The notes beneath the pieces were generated by a model. It searched no databases. It had not been told where the DNA came from and saw only the letters and a list, made by a program, of their open reading frames with translations. A program made the position numbers and the translations under genes. Positions 8,962 to 17,183 of a stretch of 64,000 nt of DNA are shown here, piece after piece. How positions within the stretch are numbered: position 1 is the stretch's first letter; each line of letters starts with the position of its first letter. The DNA is from Streptomyces sp. ISL-98 (GTDB lineage: Bacteria; Actinomycetota; Actinomycetes; Streptomycetales; Streptomycetaceae), in contig NZ_JAGGPB010000035.1 of NCBI RefSeq assembly GCF_018614055.1, positions 62,001 through 126,000 of the forward strand, read 5' to 3'.

Positions 8962-8973
8962 GAACAAGTGTTC
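8962..8973 (+). promoter_or_regulatory. SOS box (LexA operator) before the radical SAM gene
   Basis: GAACAAGTGTTC is a perfect GAAC-N4-GTTC palindrome, the core of the actinobacterial and Gram-positive LexA site. It ends 33 bases before the ATG of the downstream radical SAM gene, in the expected promoter region. The mycobacterial homologue of that gene (Rv2578c) is, as I recall, in the LexA regulon, which supports the call. Confidence 0.75.
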
Positions 8974-9006
8974 TATTCTGAGCTCAGTGCTACCGAGGAG
9001 GCGCTC

Positions 9007-10032
9007 ATGCGCTGGGACAATCTGGCCGAAACCCCCGCCATCGGGAACCCCGCGCTCTTCGGAACGGACGCGGTCACGACCCGCACCTTCGACACCCCCG
9101 AGTTCCGCGGGATCACCTTCCACGAAGTGCGGGCCCGCTCGATCCTGAACCGGGTGCCGGGCGCCTCACGCATGCCGTTCGAATGGACGGTCAATCCGTA
9201 CCGCGGCTGTACGCACGCCTGCGTCTACTGCTTCGCACGCAAGACCCACAGCTATCTGGACCTCGACACCGGCCTCGACTTCGACACCCGGATCATCGTC
9301 AAGATCAACGCCCCCGAACTGCTGCGCCACCAGCTCGCCTCCCGCACCTGGCAGGGCGCGCACATCGCCATGGGGACGAACGTCGACTGTTACCAGCGCG
9401 CAGAGGGCCGCTACCGGCTGATGCCCGGCATCATCACCGCCCTGCGCGACCGCGCGAACCCCTTCTCGATCCTGACCAAGGGCACGCTGATCCTGCGCGA
9501 CCTCGACCTCCTTGTGCAGTCCGCCCAGGTCACCGAGGTCGGCATCTCCGTCTCCGTCGGCTTCACCGACCAGGAACTGTGGCGCACGGTCGAGCCAGGT
9601 ACGCCTTCCCCGGAGCGCCGCCTCGACGTCGTACGCACCCTCACCGACCACGGCATCGGCTGCGGCGTGCTGATGGCCCCCGTCATCCCCTTCCTCGGCG
9701 ACTCCCCCGATCAGCTGCGCGCCACCGTCCGCGCCATCGCCGCATCGGGTGCGACGTCGGTCACTCCGCTCGTACTCCATCTGAGGCCGGGCGCGCGCGA
9801 GTGGTTCATGGCCTGGCTCGGCGATCACCATCCGCACCTGGTGCGGCGGTACGAGCGGCTGTACGCCGAAGGGGCATACGCACCCAAGTGGTACCAGCGG
9901 CGGATCACCCGACAAGTGCACGAACTGGCCACGGAGTTCGGCATCGGCCCGTCGGGTCCCGGCCTGCACCGGCGCGTCCCCGAGCCGGCGAAGCCGGAGG
10001 ATCCCGGCCCGACGCAGCTCACACTCCTGTGA
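9007..10032 (+). CDS. Rv2578c-family radical SAM protein, probably DNA-damage inducible
   Basis: A 341-residue radical SAM enzyme. The cluster-binding motif is C-T-H-A-C-V-Y-C (Cys68, Cys72, Cys75; CxxxCxxC) after NPYRG, as in the Rv2578c/SplB-like group related to spore photoproduct lyase. The ATG at 9007 is preceded by GAGGAGGCGCTC, an excellent ribosome site. A GAACAAGTGTTC SOS box lies just upstream, so LexA control and a DNA repair or damage-tolerance role are likely. The reaction of this family is not known to me. It stands alone; the next gene is 153 bases away and unrelated. Confidence 0.87.
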   Translation: MRWDNLAETPAIGNPALFGTDAVTTRTFDTPEFRGITFHEVRARSILNRVPGASRMPFEWTVNPYRGCTHACVYCFARKTHSYLDLDTGLDFDTRIIVKINAPELLRHQLASRTWQGAHIAMGTNVDCYQRAEGRYRLMPGIITALRDRANPFSILTKGTLILRDLDLLVQSAQVTEVGISVSVGFTDQELWRTVEPGTPSPERRLDVVRTLTDHGIGCGVLMAPVIPFLGDSPDQLRATVRAIAASGATSVTPLVLHLRPGAREWFMAWLGDHHPHLVRRYERLYAEGAYAPKWYQRRITRQVHELATEFGIGPSGPGLHRRVPEPAKPEDPGPTQLTLL

Positions 10033-10185
10033 CACACCTCTGATAATTCTGACAATCCGCCTGACATTCCTCTGACGCCACACGCGTCAACAAAGGGTCA
10101 GAAGCCCACCTTCCGGGCGCCGTTTCCGGCACCATGCGGCGGGGGCTGTGTCACTCACAGCCGCTTTCCCCCGACGGGAGGCCAA

Positions 10186-11778
10186 GTGAAGAAACGCGCA
10201 GGAGTTCTGTTCGCCGCCGGTGCGACGGTGGCGGGACTGATCACGGCCGTACCGCCCGCGGTCTCGGCCGACGCCGGTTCCGCGACCGCCGCGGCGCGCA
10301 CCGCACTCAAATGGACCGACTGCGGCACCAAGAAATACCCGGCGCTCCAGTGTTCGTCCGTCAAGGTCCCGCTCAACCACGCGGACCCGCACGGCAAGCA
10401 GATCACCCTCGCCCTTTCGCGTGTCCCGCACACCGCGAAGACCTTCCAGGGTCCGCTGCTGGTCAATCCGGGCGGCCCCGGCGGCAGCGGCCTTTCGATG
10501 GCCGGATTCGTCGCGACCTCGCTGCCCAAGGAGGTCGCGGCGCAGTACGACGTCATCGGCTTCGACCCGCGCGGCGTGGGCAGGAGCGAACCGGCGCTGA
10601 ACTGCCGTCCCGGGCACTTCTCGCCCGTACGGCCCGATTCGGTGCCGCGCAGCGAGGAGGACGAGCGGGTCAATCTCGACCGGGCGAAGGCCTTCGCCAC
10701 GGCGTGCGCCACCAAGTACGGCGGGCTGCTGCCGTACATGGACACGGTGAGCACCGCCAGGGACCTGGACGTCGTCCGCCGCGCCCTGGGCGCGCAGCAG
10801 ATCAACTACTTCGGCTACTCCTACGGCACCTACCTCGGCGCCGTGTACGCGAAGCTCTACCCGCAGCGGGTGCGGCGGCTCGTGCTCGACAGCATCGTCG
10901 ACCCGACCGGTGTCTGGTACGACGACAACATCGGGCAGGACTACGCGTTCGACGCCCGCCACAAGGCGTTCGCCGCATGGGTCGCCAAACACAACACGGC
11001 GTACAAGCTCGGCAGCGACCCGGCGAAGGTCGAGGCCAAGTGGTACAAGATGCGCGAGGCGCTGCGCAAGAACCCGGCGGGCAAGAAGGTCGGCCCGGGC
11101 GAGCTGGAGGACACGTTCCTGCCCGGCGGCTACTACAACGGCTACTGGCCGCAGCTGGCCAAGGCGTTCGCGTCGTACGTCAACGCCAAGGACGCGGGCC
11201 CGCTGGTCGGAGAGTACGAGAACTTCGGCGCCATCGGTGCCGCGGGCGAGAACAGCTACAGCATCTATGCGGCGGTGCAGTGCCGTGACGCGCCGTGGGA
11301 GCGCGACTGGGGCTTCTGGCACCAGGACAACTGGAACGTGCACGCGAAGGCGCCCTTCTCGACCTGGAACAACGCCTGGTACAACGCCCCGTGCGCCTTC
11401 TGGCCCACGCAGTCGCTGAATCCGCCGAATGTCTCCAACGACGAGCTCCCGCCGGCGCTGATGCTCCAGGCGACCGAGGACGCCGCCACGCCGTACAGCG
11501 GCGGCGTCACCCTGCACCGCATGCTGCCCGGGTCGAGCCTGGTCGTCGAGGAGGGCGGCGGCAACCACGGCGTCACGCTGAGCGAAAATGCCTGCCTGGA
11601 CCGGTACTTGGCGGACTACCTCACCACCGGCAAGGTCCCGCGCGCGAAGGACGGCGGTGACGCGGACGCGGTCTGTACGGCCCTGCCCGACCCGAAGCCC
11701 CTGCCTGCCGCGGCCAGGGCGAGTACGGACACGTCGAAGGGCGGTGCGCTGCACCGCCTGATCGGCTTCCGCAGCTGA
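10186..11778 (+). CDS. Secreted alpha/beta-hydrolase, S33 tripeptidyl-aminopeptidase type
   Basis: A 530-residue exported serine peptidase of the Tap/SlpD/SlpE group that clips tripeptides from protein N-termini. The signal peptide has KKR, a hydrophobic stretch to about residue 24 and an AVSA-type cleavage site. The nucleophile elbow is GYSYG (about residue 213), with an oxyanion region NPGGPGGSG. The acid is likely in TEDAATPY and the His in GGGNHGV. A GTG start at 10186 follows GGGAGGCCAA. It is monocistronic and probably feeds on extracellular peptides during growth on protein. Confidence 0.87.
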   Translation: MKKRAGVLFAAGATVAGLITAVPPAVSADAGSATAAARTALKWTDCGTKKYPALQCSSVKVPLNHADPHGKQITLALSRVPHTAKTFQGPLLVNPGGPGGSGLSMAGFVATSLPKEVAAQYDVIGFDPRGVGRSEPALNCRPGHFSPVRPDSVPRSEEDERVNLDRAKAFATACATKYGGLLPYMDTVSTARDLDVVRRALGAQQINYFGYSYGTYLGAVYAKLYPQRVRRLVLDSIVDPTGVWYDDNIGQDYAFDARHKAFAAWVAKHNTAYKLGSDPAKVEAKWYKMREALRKNPAGKKVGPGELEDTFLPGGYYNGYWPQLAKAFASYVNAKDAGPLVGEYENFGAIGAAGENSYSIYAAVQCRDAPWERDWGFWHQDNWNVHAKAPFSTWNNAWYNAPCAFWPTQSLNPPNVSNDELPPALMLQATEDAATPYSGGVTLHRMLPGSSLVVEEGGGNHGVTLSENACLDRYLADYLTTGKVPRAKDGGDADAVCTALPDPKPLPAAARASTDTSKGGALHRLIGFRS

Positions 11779-11791
11779 TACGACCGACGGC

Positions 11792-12382
11792 TCACAGGTC
11801 CGACAGAAGCAAGGCCGTGCTGTCGGCGGCCAGTTGTTCCGCATGTGCGGGGAGGCGCCCGCCTCCCCGCACATGACGGCGTACCAGCGCGAGCGGCAGG
11901 TCGACGAGCGCGAGTGCGATGCGCTCGGTCTCGACGGTGCCGGCTGCGCCGAGCGCGGCCGCCATCGCGGAGATCTCTCCGAAGACCCGGCGATTACCCT
12001 CGTCCGCGCGGTCGGCATACTCCCGCGCCCACTCGCTCCTGCCGAACGCCTCGGCGCCGTGCAGCAGCAGCGCGACCTCCTCGGGATGCGTACGGCTCCA
12101 GGCCACCACATGCCGCGAGGCGGCGACGGCGGCCTGCCTGGGGTCGTCGCCGGATGCGGTCAGCACCGCGGCGTATCCCTCCTGGAATCTCTCGACCGTA
12201 CGCAGCCACACCTCGGCCAGCAGTGCGGTCCTGGACGGGAAGCGGTGATAGACGGAGCCGCTCGGGGCGCCGACGGCCTTGGCGACGGCGGCCATGGTGA
12301 CGGCGGCCGGGCCGCCCTCGGCCGCGAGCCGCACGGCGGCGTCGAGGAGGAGCGGAGTGTCGTACCGGGGTGGTCTTGCCAT
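11792..12382 (-). CDS. TetR family transcriptional regulator
   Basis: A 196-residue TetR-type repressor: the helix-turn-helix is VTMAAVAKAVGAPSGSVYHRFPSR (about residues 28-51), followed by an all-helical ligand domain. The ATG at 12382 (MARPPRYD) is preferred over an in-frame ATG at 12403, because that extension would cover a palindrome that looks like its operator. It is divergent from an SRPBCC gene with 65 bases between the starts, so it probably controls that gene and itself. The ligand is unknown. Confidence 0.88.
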   Translation of the reverse strand: MARPPRYDTPLLLDAAVRLAAEGGPAAVTMAAVAKAVGAPSGSVYHRFPSRTALLAEVWLRTVERFQEGYAAVLTASGDDPRQAAVAASRHVVAWSRTHPEEVALLLHGAEAFGRSEWAREYADRADEGNRRVFGEISAMAAALGAAGTVETERIALALVDLPLALVRRHVRGGGRLPAHAEQLAADSTALLLSDL

Positions 12383-12386
12383 GTTC

Positions 12387-12423
12387 TGGAGAGTACCCTC
12401 CAATTAATTAGAGAGACCTCTCT
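12387..12423. promoter_or_regulatory. Paired palindromes between divergent tetR and SRPBCC genes
   Basis: Two inverted repeats sit side by side: TGGAGAGTACCCTCCA (12387-12402, one mismatched pair) and AGAGAGACCTCTCT (12410-12423, perfect 6-bp arms). An AT-rich CAATTAATTA between them could be the -10 region. This is the expected place for TetR operators acting on both genes. Confidence 0.6.
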
Positions 12424-12447
12424 GAAACCAGCCCCGGGAGTATCCCC

Positions 12448-12945
12448 ATGGCAGTGTCAACGTCAGCCTTCAACGTCCACGAGCGCCTTCTGCCCGCCAC
12501 GGCAAGCGAAGTCGGCGCCCTCATCGACACCCTCGCCACGCCCGGCGACCTGCTCTGGCCGGGCGACGACTGGCCGCGCATGTCCCTGGACAACGGCCTC
12601 ACACCCGGCTCCAAGGGTGGCCACGGACCGGTGCGCTACACCGTGACGTCGTACGTCCCCGACAAATGGGTCCGCTTCACCTTCAGCGGGCCGCGCGGCT
12701 TCGACGGTTTCCACGAGCTCACCGTGCACGCCGTCGACGACGGCCGGACCGTGCTGCGCCACACCCTCGCCATGAAGGTCCGGGGCCCGGCCCTGCTCAC
12801 GTGGCCCCTGATGTACCGGTCGTGCCACGACGCGGTCCTCGAAGACGCCCTGGACCGCGCCGAGTCCGCCCTCACAGGCAAGGTCGCCCGCCCGGCCCGC
12901 TGGAGCTGGTACGTCCGTCTGCTGCGGCGGCTCGCCCCTCGTTAG
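12448..12945 (+). CDS. SRPBCC family protein, probable target of the divergent TetR
   Basis: A 165-residue helix-grip (START-like) protein with WPRMSLDNGL near the N-terminus, the ligand-wall strands YTVTSYVPDKWVRFTF, and a C-terminal helix. ATG 12448 has CGGGAG seven bases upstream. Homologues of unknown role are common beside TetR regulators in Streptomyces. Binding of a small hydrophobic molecule is a family-level inference. Confidence 0.78.
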   Translation: MAVSTSAFNVHERLLPATASEVGALIDTLATPGDLLWPGDDWPRMSLDNGLTPGSKGGHGPVRYTVTSYVPDKWVRFTFSGPRGFDGFHELTVHAVDDGRTVLRHTLAMKVRGPALLTWPLMYRSCHDAVLEDALDRAESALTGKVARPARWSWYVRLLRRLAPR

Positions 12946-12959
12946 AGTGCCGCCCATGA

Positions 12960-13499
12960 GCGGCGTACAGCTACGGGCTGAACGCCATCTACGTACTACC
13001 GGAGCACCAAGCGACCGGCGTCGGCCGCGCCCTCACCACCGAGATACTCGCCCGCGCCGCCGCCGAAGGCTCACCGGTTCGAATTAGCCAACCGTAGTGA
13101 TGCTGTGGCAGAGTGTGACTCGCACGCTCGGCGCCCAGGCGACGTCGGGCACCCTCCCCGGTCAGGACGTAAAACAACTGACCGGTCAGCGTCCGGAGGG
13201 ACGTGCCACGCGGGCCGACGGCTTTGGCCATCGGCACCAGGGCACGAAGGCGATCGGTGTCACGGGGCGATTCCCGGGTTCTGATCCTGTGCAACCCACA
13301 GGATCACTAAGCCGATCAGAGACGCTTCCCGTACATGCGCCTCACGGAGAACACCGAAGCCCGCCGTTTCTACGAAAAGGCGGGCTTCGCACCCGACGGC
13401 GTCGAGGCTCCGTGGGACGTGGACGGCGTCGCCGTCCACGAGACGCGTTACGCGAGGCGGCTCAGCGCGGCGGACGCCGCGGCGCTCAACCGCGGGTGA
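12960..13499 (+). pseudogene. GNAT acetyltransferase remnant, interrupted
   Basis: Two pieces of one GNAT N-acetyltransferase are readable in the same direction. The first (about 12962-13083) reads YGLNAIYVLPEHQATGVGRAL, the acetyl-CoA-binding Q/R-x-x-G-x-G/A strand-loop. The second (13335-13499) reads NTEARRFYEKAGF and runs to a TGA at 13497-13499. About 250 bases of unrelated DNA split them, and most of this carries matching inverted ends (see the element at 13095-13309). The N-terminal half of a normal GNAT (about 90 residues) is also missing, and the only ATG nearby (12955) is out of frame. The gene is therefore dead. Its 3' end overlaps the convergent HEAT gene by 52 bases. Confidence 0.75.
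13095..13309. mobile_element. MITE-like element with 14-bp terminal inverted repeats
   Basis: The left end TAGTGATGCTGTGG (13095-13108) and the right end CCACAGGATCACTA (13296-13309) are inverted repeats with a single mismatch. The right end also forms a perfect 10-bp hairpin, TGATCCTGTG (13282-13291) with CACAGGATCA (13297-13306). The 215-bp unit sits in the GNAT remnant. It is too small for a transposase; a minus-strand open frame crosses it but resembles nothing I recognise. I found no clear target-site duplication, so the exact edges are uncertain. It could be a non-autonomous derivative of an IS. Confidence 0.55.
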
Positions 13500-14038
13500 C
13501 CCAGGGCCGCTTCGAGCACCGGACGCGCCCGCGCGTCCCGCAGCTGCCCCAGACCCTCGACGCACGCGAGCGCCACCCGCCAGTGCGGGTCCTGCGGGGC
13601 GAGCAGCCCGCGCAGGGTGGTGATCAGCGCGGGTACGGTCTCGGGCGCCCGGAGCTCGGTCAGCAGCCGCACCGGGTGCAGCGCGTACGCCGTGCGCAGT
13701 GTGTTCGTCGCGAGCGCGGCGGCCGCGCGCGCGGTGCGCGGGTCGCCGAGGCGGGCCAGCGCATGGGCGGCACTGACGCAGCGCTCCGGGTCGCGGTGGT
13801 TGAGGAGGAGCACCAGCGTCTCGAAGGCTCGCCGGTCGCCCGCGCAGCCGAGCCGGAAGGCGGCTATTTCCCGGGCCCAGAGGGGTCGTTCCGTCTCGGT
13901 GAGGACACGGGCCAGTTCGTCCCGGTCCTCCGTGGCGATCAGCCGCTCGTAGGCGACCGGATCCCCCGCCGACTGCCCTGCCGAACCGTGTGCCTCGCCC
14001 CGCACCCGGTCCACGAGCGACCGCAGCTCCTCATCCAT
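13448..14038 (-). CDS. HEAT-repeat domain protein
   Basis: A 196-residue alpha-solenoid protein. Repeated helical pairs of the form A..LL.HRDPE.CV.AAHALARLGDPR, then VRLL.ELRAPETVPALI, then ACVEGLGQLRDARARPVLE, are HEAT/PBS-lyase-type repeats. The ATG is at 14038. Streptomyces homologues are often mislabelled as adenylosuccinate lyase; none of that enzyme's signature is present. The role is probably as a protein-binding scaffold. Its 3' end runs into the dead GNAT gene. Confidence 0.72.
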   Translation of the reverse strand: MDEELRSLVDRVRGEAHGSAGQSAGDPVAYERLIATEDRDELARVLTETERPLWAREIAAFRLGCAGDRRAFETLVLLLNHRDPERCVSAAHALARLGDPRTARAAAALATNTLRTAYALHPVRLLTELRAPETVPALITTLRGLLAPQDPHWRVALACVEGLGQLRDARARPVLEAALGHPRLSAAASAALSRLA

Positions 14039-14361
14039 GCCCGCCAGCGTATCGGCGTCGTACAGGCGTCTCAGATCACATCGCTCCAGGGCTGGCGCGC
14101 TCGTTACTCGCCGGTTAACCTCAAGTGAGCGGGCAACCCCCCGCTTGATTGATCACCCTCAGGGCGGCCTGGTGACGCAGCCGCCACGAGTGTTCGTCGG
14201 TTCGGTTCTCTTCTGTACGACGCGACTCCGGGACAGAGTCCGTCGGCCCTGCACCACGACCTGCAGTTACTCCGCACGCAACTCTCTTTCGCCGTGCGCC
14301 CTTCGGCGTACCCGCGGTGCGTGTGCCACCTCAGTCGTCACTCATTCTCTGGAGTCCCGTG
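14039..14361. other. 323-bp gene-free stretch with a candidate operator before the 3-hydroxyacyl-CoA dehydrogenase
   Basis: No gene is supported here. GTTACTCGCCGGTTAAC at 14103-14119 is an imperfect inverted repeat with GTTA and TAAC ends, similar in style to TTACT...GTAA sites of acyl-CoA-responsive TetR proteins. About 240 bases of leader follow before the ATG at 14362, with short GC stems but no riboswitch I recognise. Confidence 0.35.
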
Positions 14362-16143
14362 ATGGACACCCCTCTCTCCACCGTCGCCGTGATCGGTCTC
14401 GGCACCATGGGCACCGGCATCGCCGAGGTCCTCGCCCGGGCCGGCCGTGAAGTCATCGGCATCGATGTCAGCGACGCCGCCGCACTGCAGGCCGTTGCCG
14501 CACTCGAAGCCTCCACCGCCCGCGCCGTGCAGCGCGAGCGGATCACCGAGGAGGAGCGGCGGGACGCCCTCGCCCGCTTCCGTACCTTCTCCGACCTCCA
14601 GGCCGCGGCGGACGCCGACCTCGTGATCGAGGTCGTGACCGAGTCGTACGAGGCCAAGCAGGAGGTCTTCCGCGCCCTCGACTCCATCGTGCGCCCGACG
14701 ACGATCATCGCGACCGGCACCAACGCGCTGTCCGTCACGCGTCTCGCCGCCGACTCGGCGCACCCCGAGCGCGTCCTCGGCCTGCACTTCTTCAACCCGG
14801 CGCCCGCGATGAAGCTGGTCGAGGTCGTCTCGTCCGTGCTGACCGCGCCCACGGCGGTCGAGGCCGTCACCACGCTCGCCCGCGACCTGGGCAAGGAGCC
14901 GGTCGCGGTCGGCGACCGCCCCGGTTTCGTCGCGGACGGGCTGCTCTTCGGTTACCTCAACCAGGCCGCGGCGATGTACGAGGCGAAGTACGCCTCCCGC
15001 GAGGACATCGACGCCGCGATGCGGCTGGGCTGCGGCCTGCCGATGGGCCCCCTCGCCCTGCTGGACCTGATCGGCATCGACACGGCCCGTACCGTCCTCG
15101 ACGCGATGTACTCCGAGTCGAAGGACCGGCTGCATGCGCCCGCCCCCATCCTCAAGCAGCTCAGTGAGGCCGGTCTGAGCGGCCGCAAGTCGGGGCGCGG
15201 TTTCTACACGTACGAGGGCGCGGGCAGCCAGGTCGTGGTGCGCGACGCGCTCACGCCGCTGGAGTCGGCAACCGCCGCCACGGGACGGACCGTGCAGTCG
15301 GTCGGCGTCGCCGGTTCCGGCACGATGGCGTCCGGTATCGCGGAGGTATTCGCCAAGGCCGGGTACGACGTGGTGCTCGCCGCCCGCAGCCAGGAGAAGG
15401 CGGAGACGGCCAAGTCCCGTATCGCCAAGTCCCTTTCGCGCTCTGTCGACAAGGGCAGGATGATGGCCGAGGCGCGCGACGAGACGCTGGCGCGGGTCAC
15501 CCCGGCCGGGTCGCTCGACGCGTTCGCCGACGTCGACCTGGCCGTCGAGGCGGTGGCGGAGGACCTGGAGGTCAAGCAGCAGCTCTTCGCGACGCTCGAC
15601 AAGGTCTGCAAGCCGGGCGCGGTGCTCGCCACGACCACGTCCTCGCTGCCCGTCGTGGCCTGCGCCCGCGCCACCTCGCGCCCGCAGGACGTCATCGGGA
15701 TGCACTTCTTCAACCCGGCGCCCGCGATGAAGCTGGTCGAAGTGGTCCGTACGGTGCTCACCTCCGACGATGTCCACGCGACCGTCCGCGAGGTCTGCAC
15801 GAAGATCCGCAAGCACCCGGTGGACTGCGGCGACCGGGCCGGTTTCATCGTGAACGCGCTGCTCTTCCCGTACCTGAACAACGCGATCAAGATGGTCGAG
15901 CAGCACTACGCGACGCTGGACGACATCGACGCCGCGATGAAGCTGGGCGGCGGCTACCCGATGGGTCCGTTCGAACTCCTCGACGTCGTCGGCCTGGACG
16001 TCTCGCTCGCCATCGAGCAGGTCCTGCACCGCGAGTTCCGCGACCCGGGCCTGGCGCCCGCGCCGCTGCTGGAGCACCTGGTGGCCGCGGGCTGCCTCGG
16101 CCGCAAGACGGGACGCGGCTTCCGGGAGTATGCCCGACGCTGA
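14362..16143 (+). CDS. Tandem-duplicated 3-hydroxybutyryl-CoA dehydrogenase
   Basis: A 593-residue protein made of two complete 3-hydroxyacyl-CoA dehydrogenases end to end. The first NAD motif is VAVIGLGTMGTGIAEVLARAG (near residue 8) and the second is VGVAGSGTMASGIAEVFAKAG (near residue 315). Each half has the HFFNPAPAMKLVE segment and a C-terminal GRKSGRGFY or GRKTGRGF signature. It reduces acetoacetyl-CoA to 3-hydroxybutyryl-CoA, feeding crotonyl-CoA to Ccr in the ethylmalonyl-CoA pathway. ATG 14362 follows CTGGAG. It heads the cluster and is followed by a TetR gene on the same strand. Half-to-half divergence suggests an old duplication. Confidence 0.9.
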   Translation: MDTPLSTVAVIGLGTMGTGIAEVLARAGREVIGIDVSDAAALQAVAALEASTARAVQRERITEEERRDALARFRTFSDLQAAADADLVIEVVTESYEAKQEVFRALDSIVRPTTIIATGTNALSVTRLAADSAHPERVLGLHFFNPAPAMKLVEVVSSVLTAPTAVEAVTTLARDLGKEPVAVGDRPGFVADGLLFGYLNQAAAMYEAKYASREDIDAAMRLGCGLPMGPLALLDLIGIDTARTVLDAMYSESKDRLHAPAPILKQLSEAGLSGRKSGRGFYTYEGAGSQVVVRDALTPLESATAATGRTVQSVGVAGSGTMASGIAEVFAKAGYDVVLAARSQEKAETAKSRIAKSLSRSVDKGRMMAEARDETLARVTPAGSLDAFADVDLAVEAVAEDLEVKQQLFATLDKVCKPGAVLATTTSSLPVVACARATSRPQDVIGMHFFNPAPAMKLVEVVRTVLTSDDVHATVREVCTKIRKHPVDCGDRAGFIVNALLFPYLNNAIKMVEQHYATLDDIDAAMKLGGGYPMGPFELLDVVGLDVSLAIEQVLHREFRDPGLAPAPLLEHLVAAGCLGRKTGRGFREYARR

Positions 16144-16270
16144 GCAGGAGAGTGCGACCGGATGGGGCGGGCTGCTGGAACCTCCCGCGCAGCCTGCGGC
16201 GTGGGAAGGACCTCCCGGCAGCCCGCACCCACAGGCGCGCTCTCCTGCGCATATGCAGTACGTTCGGGGC

Positions 16271-17095
16271 ATGTCCCAGCCCGCTTCCGCACCCCGACGC
16301 CCGTCCCGTACGAACTCCGCGTCCGACGCCCCTGAAAGCGCCGCGGGCAGCCGCGCGGCGGCGCAGCGGCTCAAGATGCGCCGTGAGCTTTCGGCCGCGG
16401 CGATGGAGCTGTTCGCGACGAAGGGGTACGAGGCGACGACGGTCGACGAGATCGCCGCGGCGGGCGGGGTCGCGCGCCGGACCTTCTTCCGGCACTTCCG
16501 CTCCAAGGAAGAGGCGATCTTCCCGGACCACGACGACACGCTCGTCCGCGCCGAGGCTGTGCTCAACGCGGCGTCCCCGCACGAGCATCCGCTCGATACG
16601 GTCTGCCGGGGCATCAAGGAAGTCATGAAGATGTACGCGGCGTCTCCCGCGGTCTCGGTGGCCCGCTACAAGCTGACCCGCGAGGTTCCCACTCTGCGCG
16701 AGGCGGAGATCGCCTCGGTGGCGCGTTACGAGCGGCTGTTCACCCGCTATCTGCTGGGCCATTTCGACGAGCACGACCACCATGACGGCAACGACGACCC
16801 GCTGCTGGCCGAGGTGGCCGCGTCCGCGGTGGTGACGGCGCACAACCATGTGCTGCGGCGCTGGCTCCGGGCCGGCGGGCAGGGCGACGTGGAGGCGCAG
16901 CTGGACCACGCGTTCTCGATCGTCCGCGACACCTTCGGCACGGGCATCGGTGCGGGCCGCTCGTCGTCGGCCGCGGACCGCGCGCCGGTGGCCACCACCC
17001 GGACGGACGATGAGGTGCTGGTGGCAGTGGCCCGCACGGACGCCCCTCTCGACGAGGTCATGCGCACGATCGAGCGGGCACTCAAGCAACGCTGA
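16271..17095 (+). CDS. TetR family regulator beside the ccr genes
   Basis: A 274-residue TetR protein with helix-turn-helix TTVDEIAAAGGVARRTFFRHFRSK about 60 residues in and an unusually long, histidine/aspartate-rich middle (HFDEHDHHDGNDD). The ATG at 16271 gives MSQPASAPRRPS; the preceding site is weak (CGGGGC), so the start is uncertain. It lies between the dehydrogenase and ccr, ends in a strong terminator, and probably controls the ethylmalonyl-CoA genes. Inverted repeats at the ccr promoter are candidate targets. Confidence 0.85.
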   Translation: MSQPASAPRRPSRTNSASDAPESAAGSRAAAQRLKMRRELSAAAMELFATKGYEATTVDEIAAAGGVARRTFFRHFRSKEEAIFPDHDDTLVRAEAVLNAASPHEHPLDTVCRGIKEVMKMYAASPAVSVARYKLTREVPTLREAEIASVARYERLFTRYLLGHFDEHDHHDGNDDPLLAEVAASAVVTAHNHVLRRWLRAGGQGDVEAQLDHAFSIVRDTFGTGIGAGRSSSAADRAPVATTRTDDEVLVAVARTDAPLDEVMRTIERALKQR

Positions 17096-17118
17096 CGAGA
17101 CACTTTCCGCTCACCGAG

Positions 17119-17159
17119 ACGCCGGTCGCCCCTGATACCTGGGGCGGTCGGCGTTTTTT
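17119..17159 (+). terminator. Rho-independent terminator after the TetR gene
   Basis: ACGCCGGTCGCCCC and GGGGCGGTCGGCGT form a 14-bp stem with a 2x2 internal mismatch and an eight-base loop, followed by TTTTTT. This ends the dehydrogenase-TetR unit and separates it from ccr. Confidence 0.85.
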
Positions 17160-17183
17160 GCTGGGCGCATTCGATCGATCATC

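Noticed and set aside
13076..13092. T-loop-like GGTTCGAA suggesting a tRNA 3' end or attachment site beside the GNAT remnant
   Set aside because: The flanking bases do not pair as a T-arm and no acceptor, D or anticodon arm can be drawn.
12989..13294. Minus-strand 101-codon frame across the small element, considered as a transposase remnant
   Set aside because: No recognisable transposase motif; it runs on as antisense of the GNAT fragment, so it is not supported as a gene.
16167..16226. GCGGGCTGC and GCAGCCCGC arms after the dehydrogenase gene, considered as a terminator
   Set aside because: The arms are 42 bases apart with no T-tract; it may be a coincidence of GC-rich sequence, so I did not list it.
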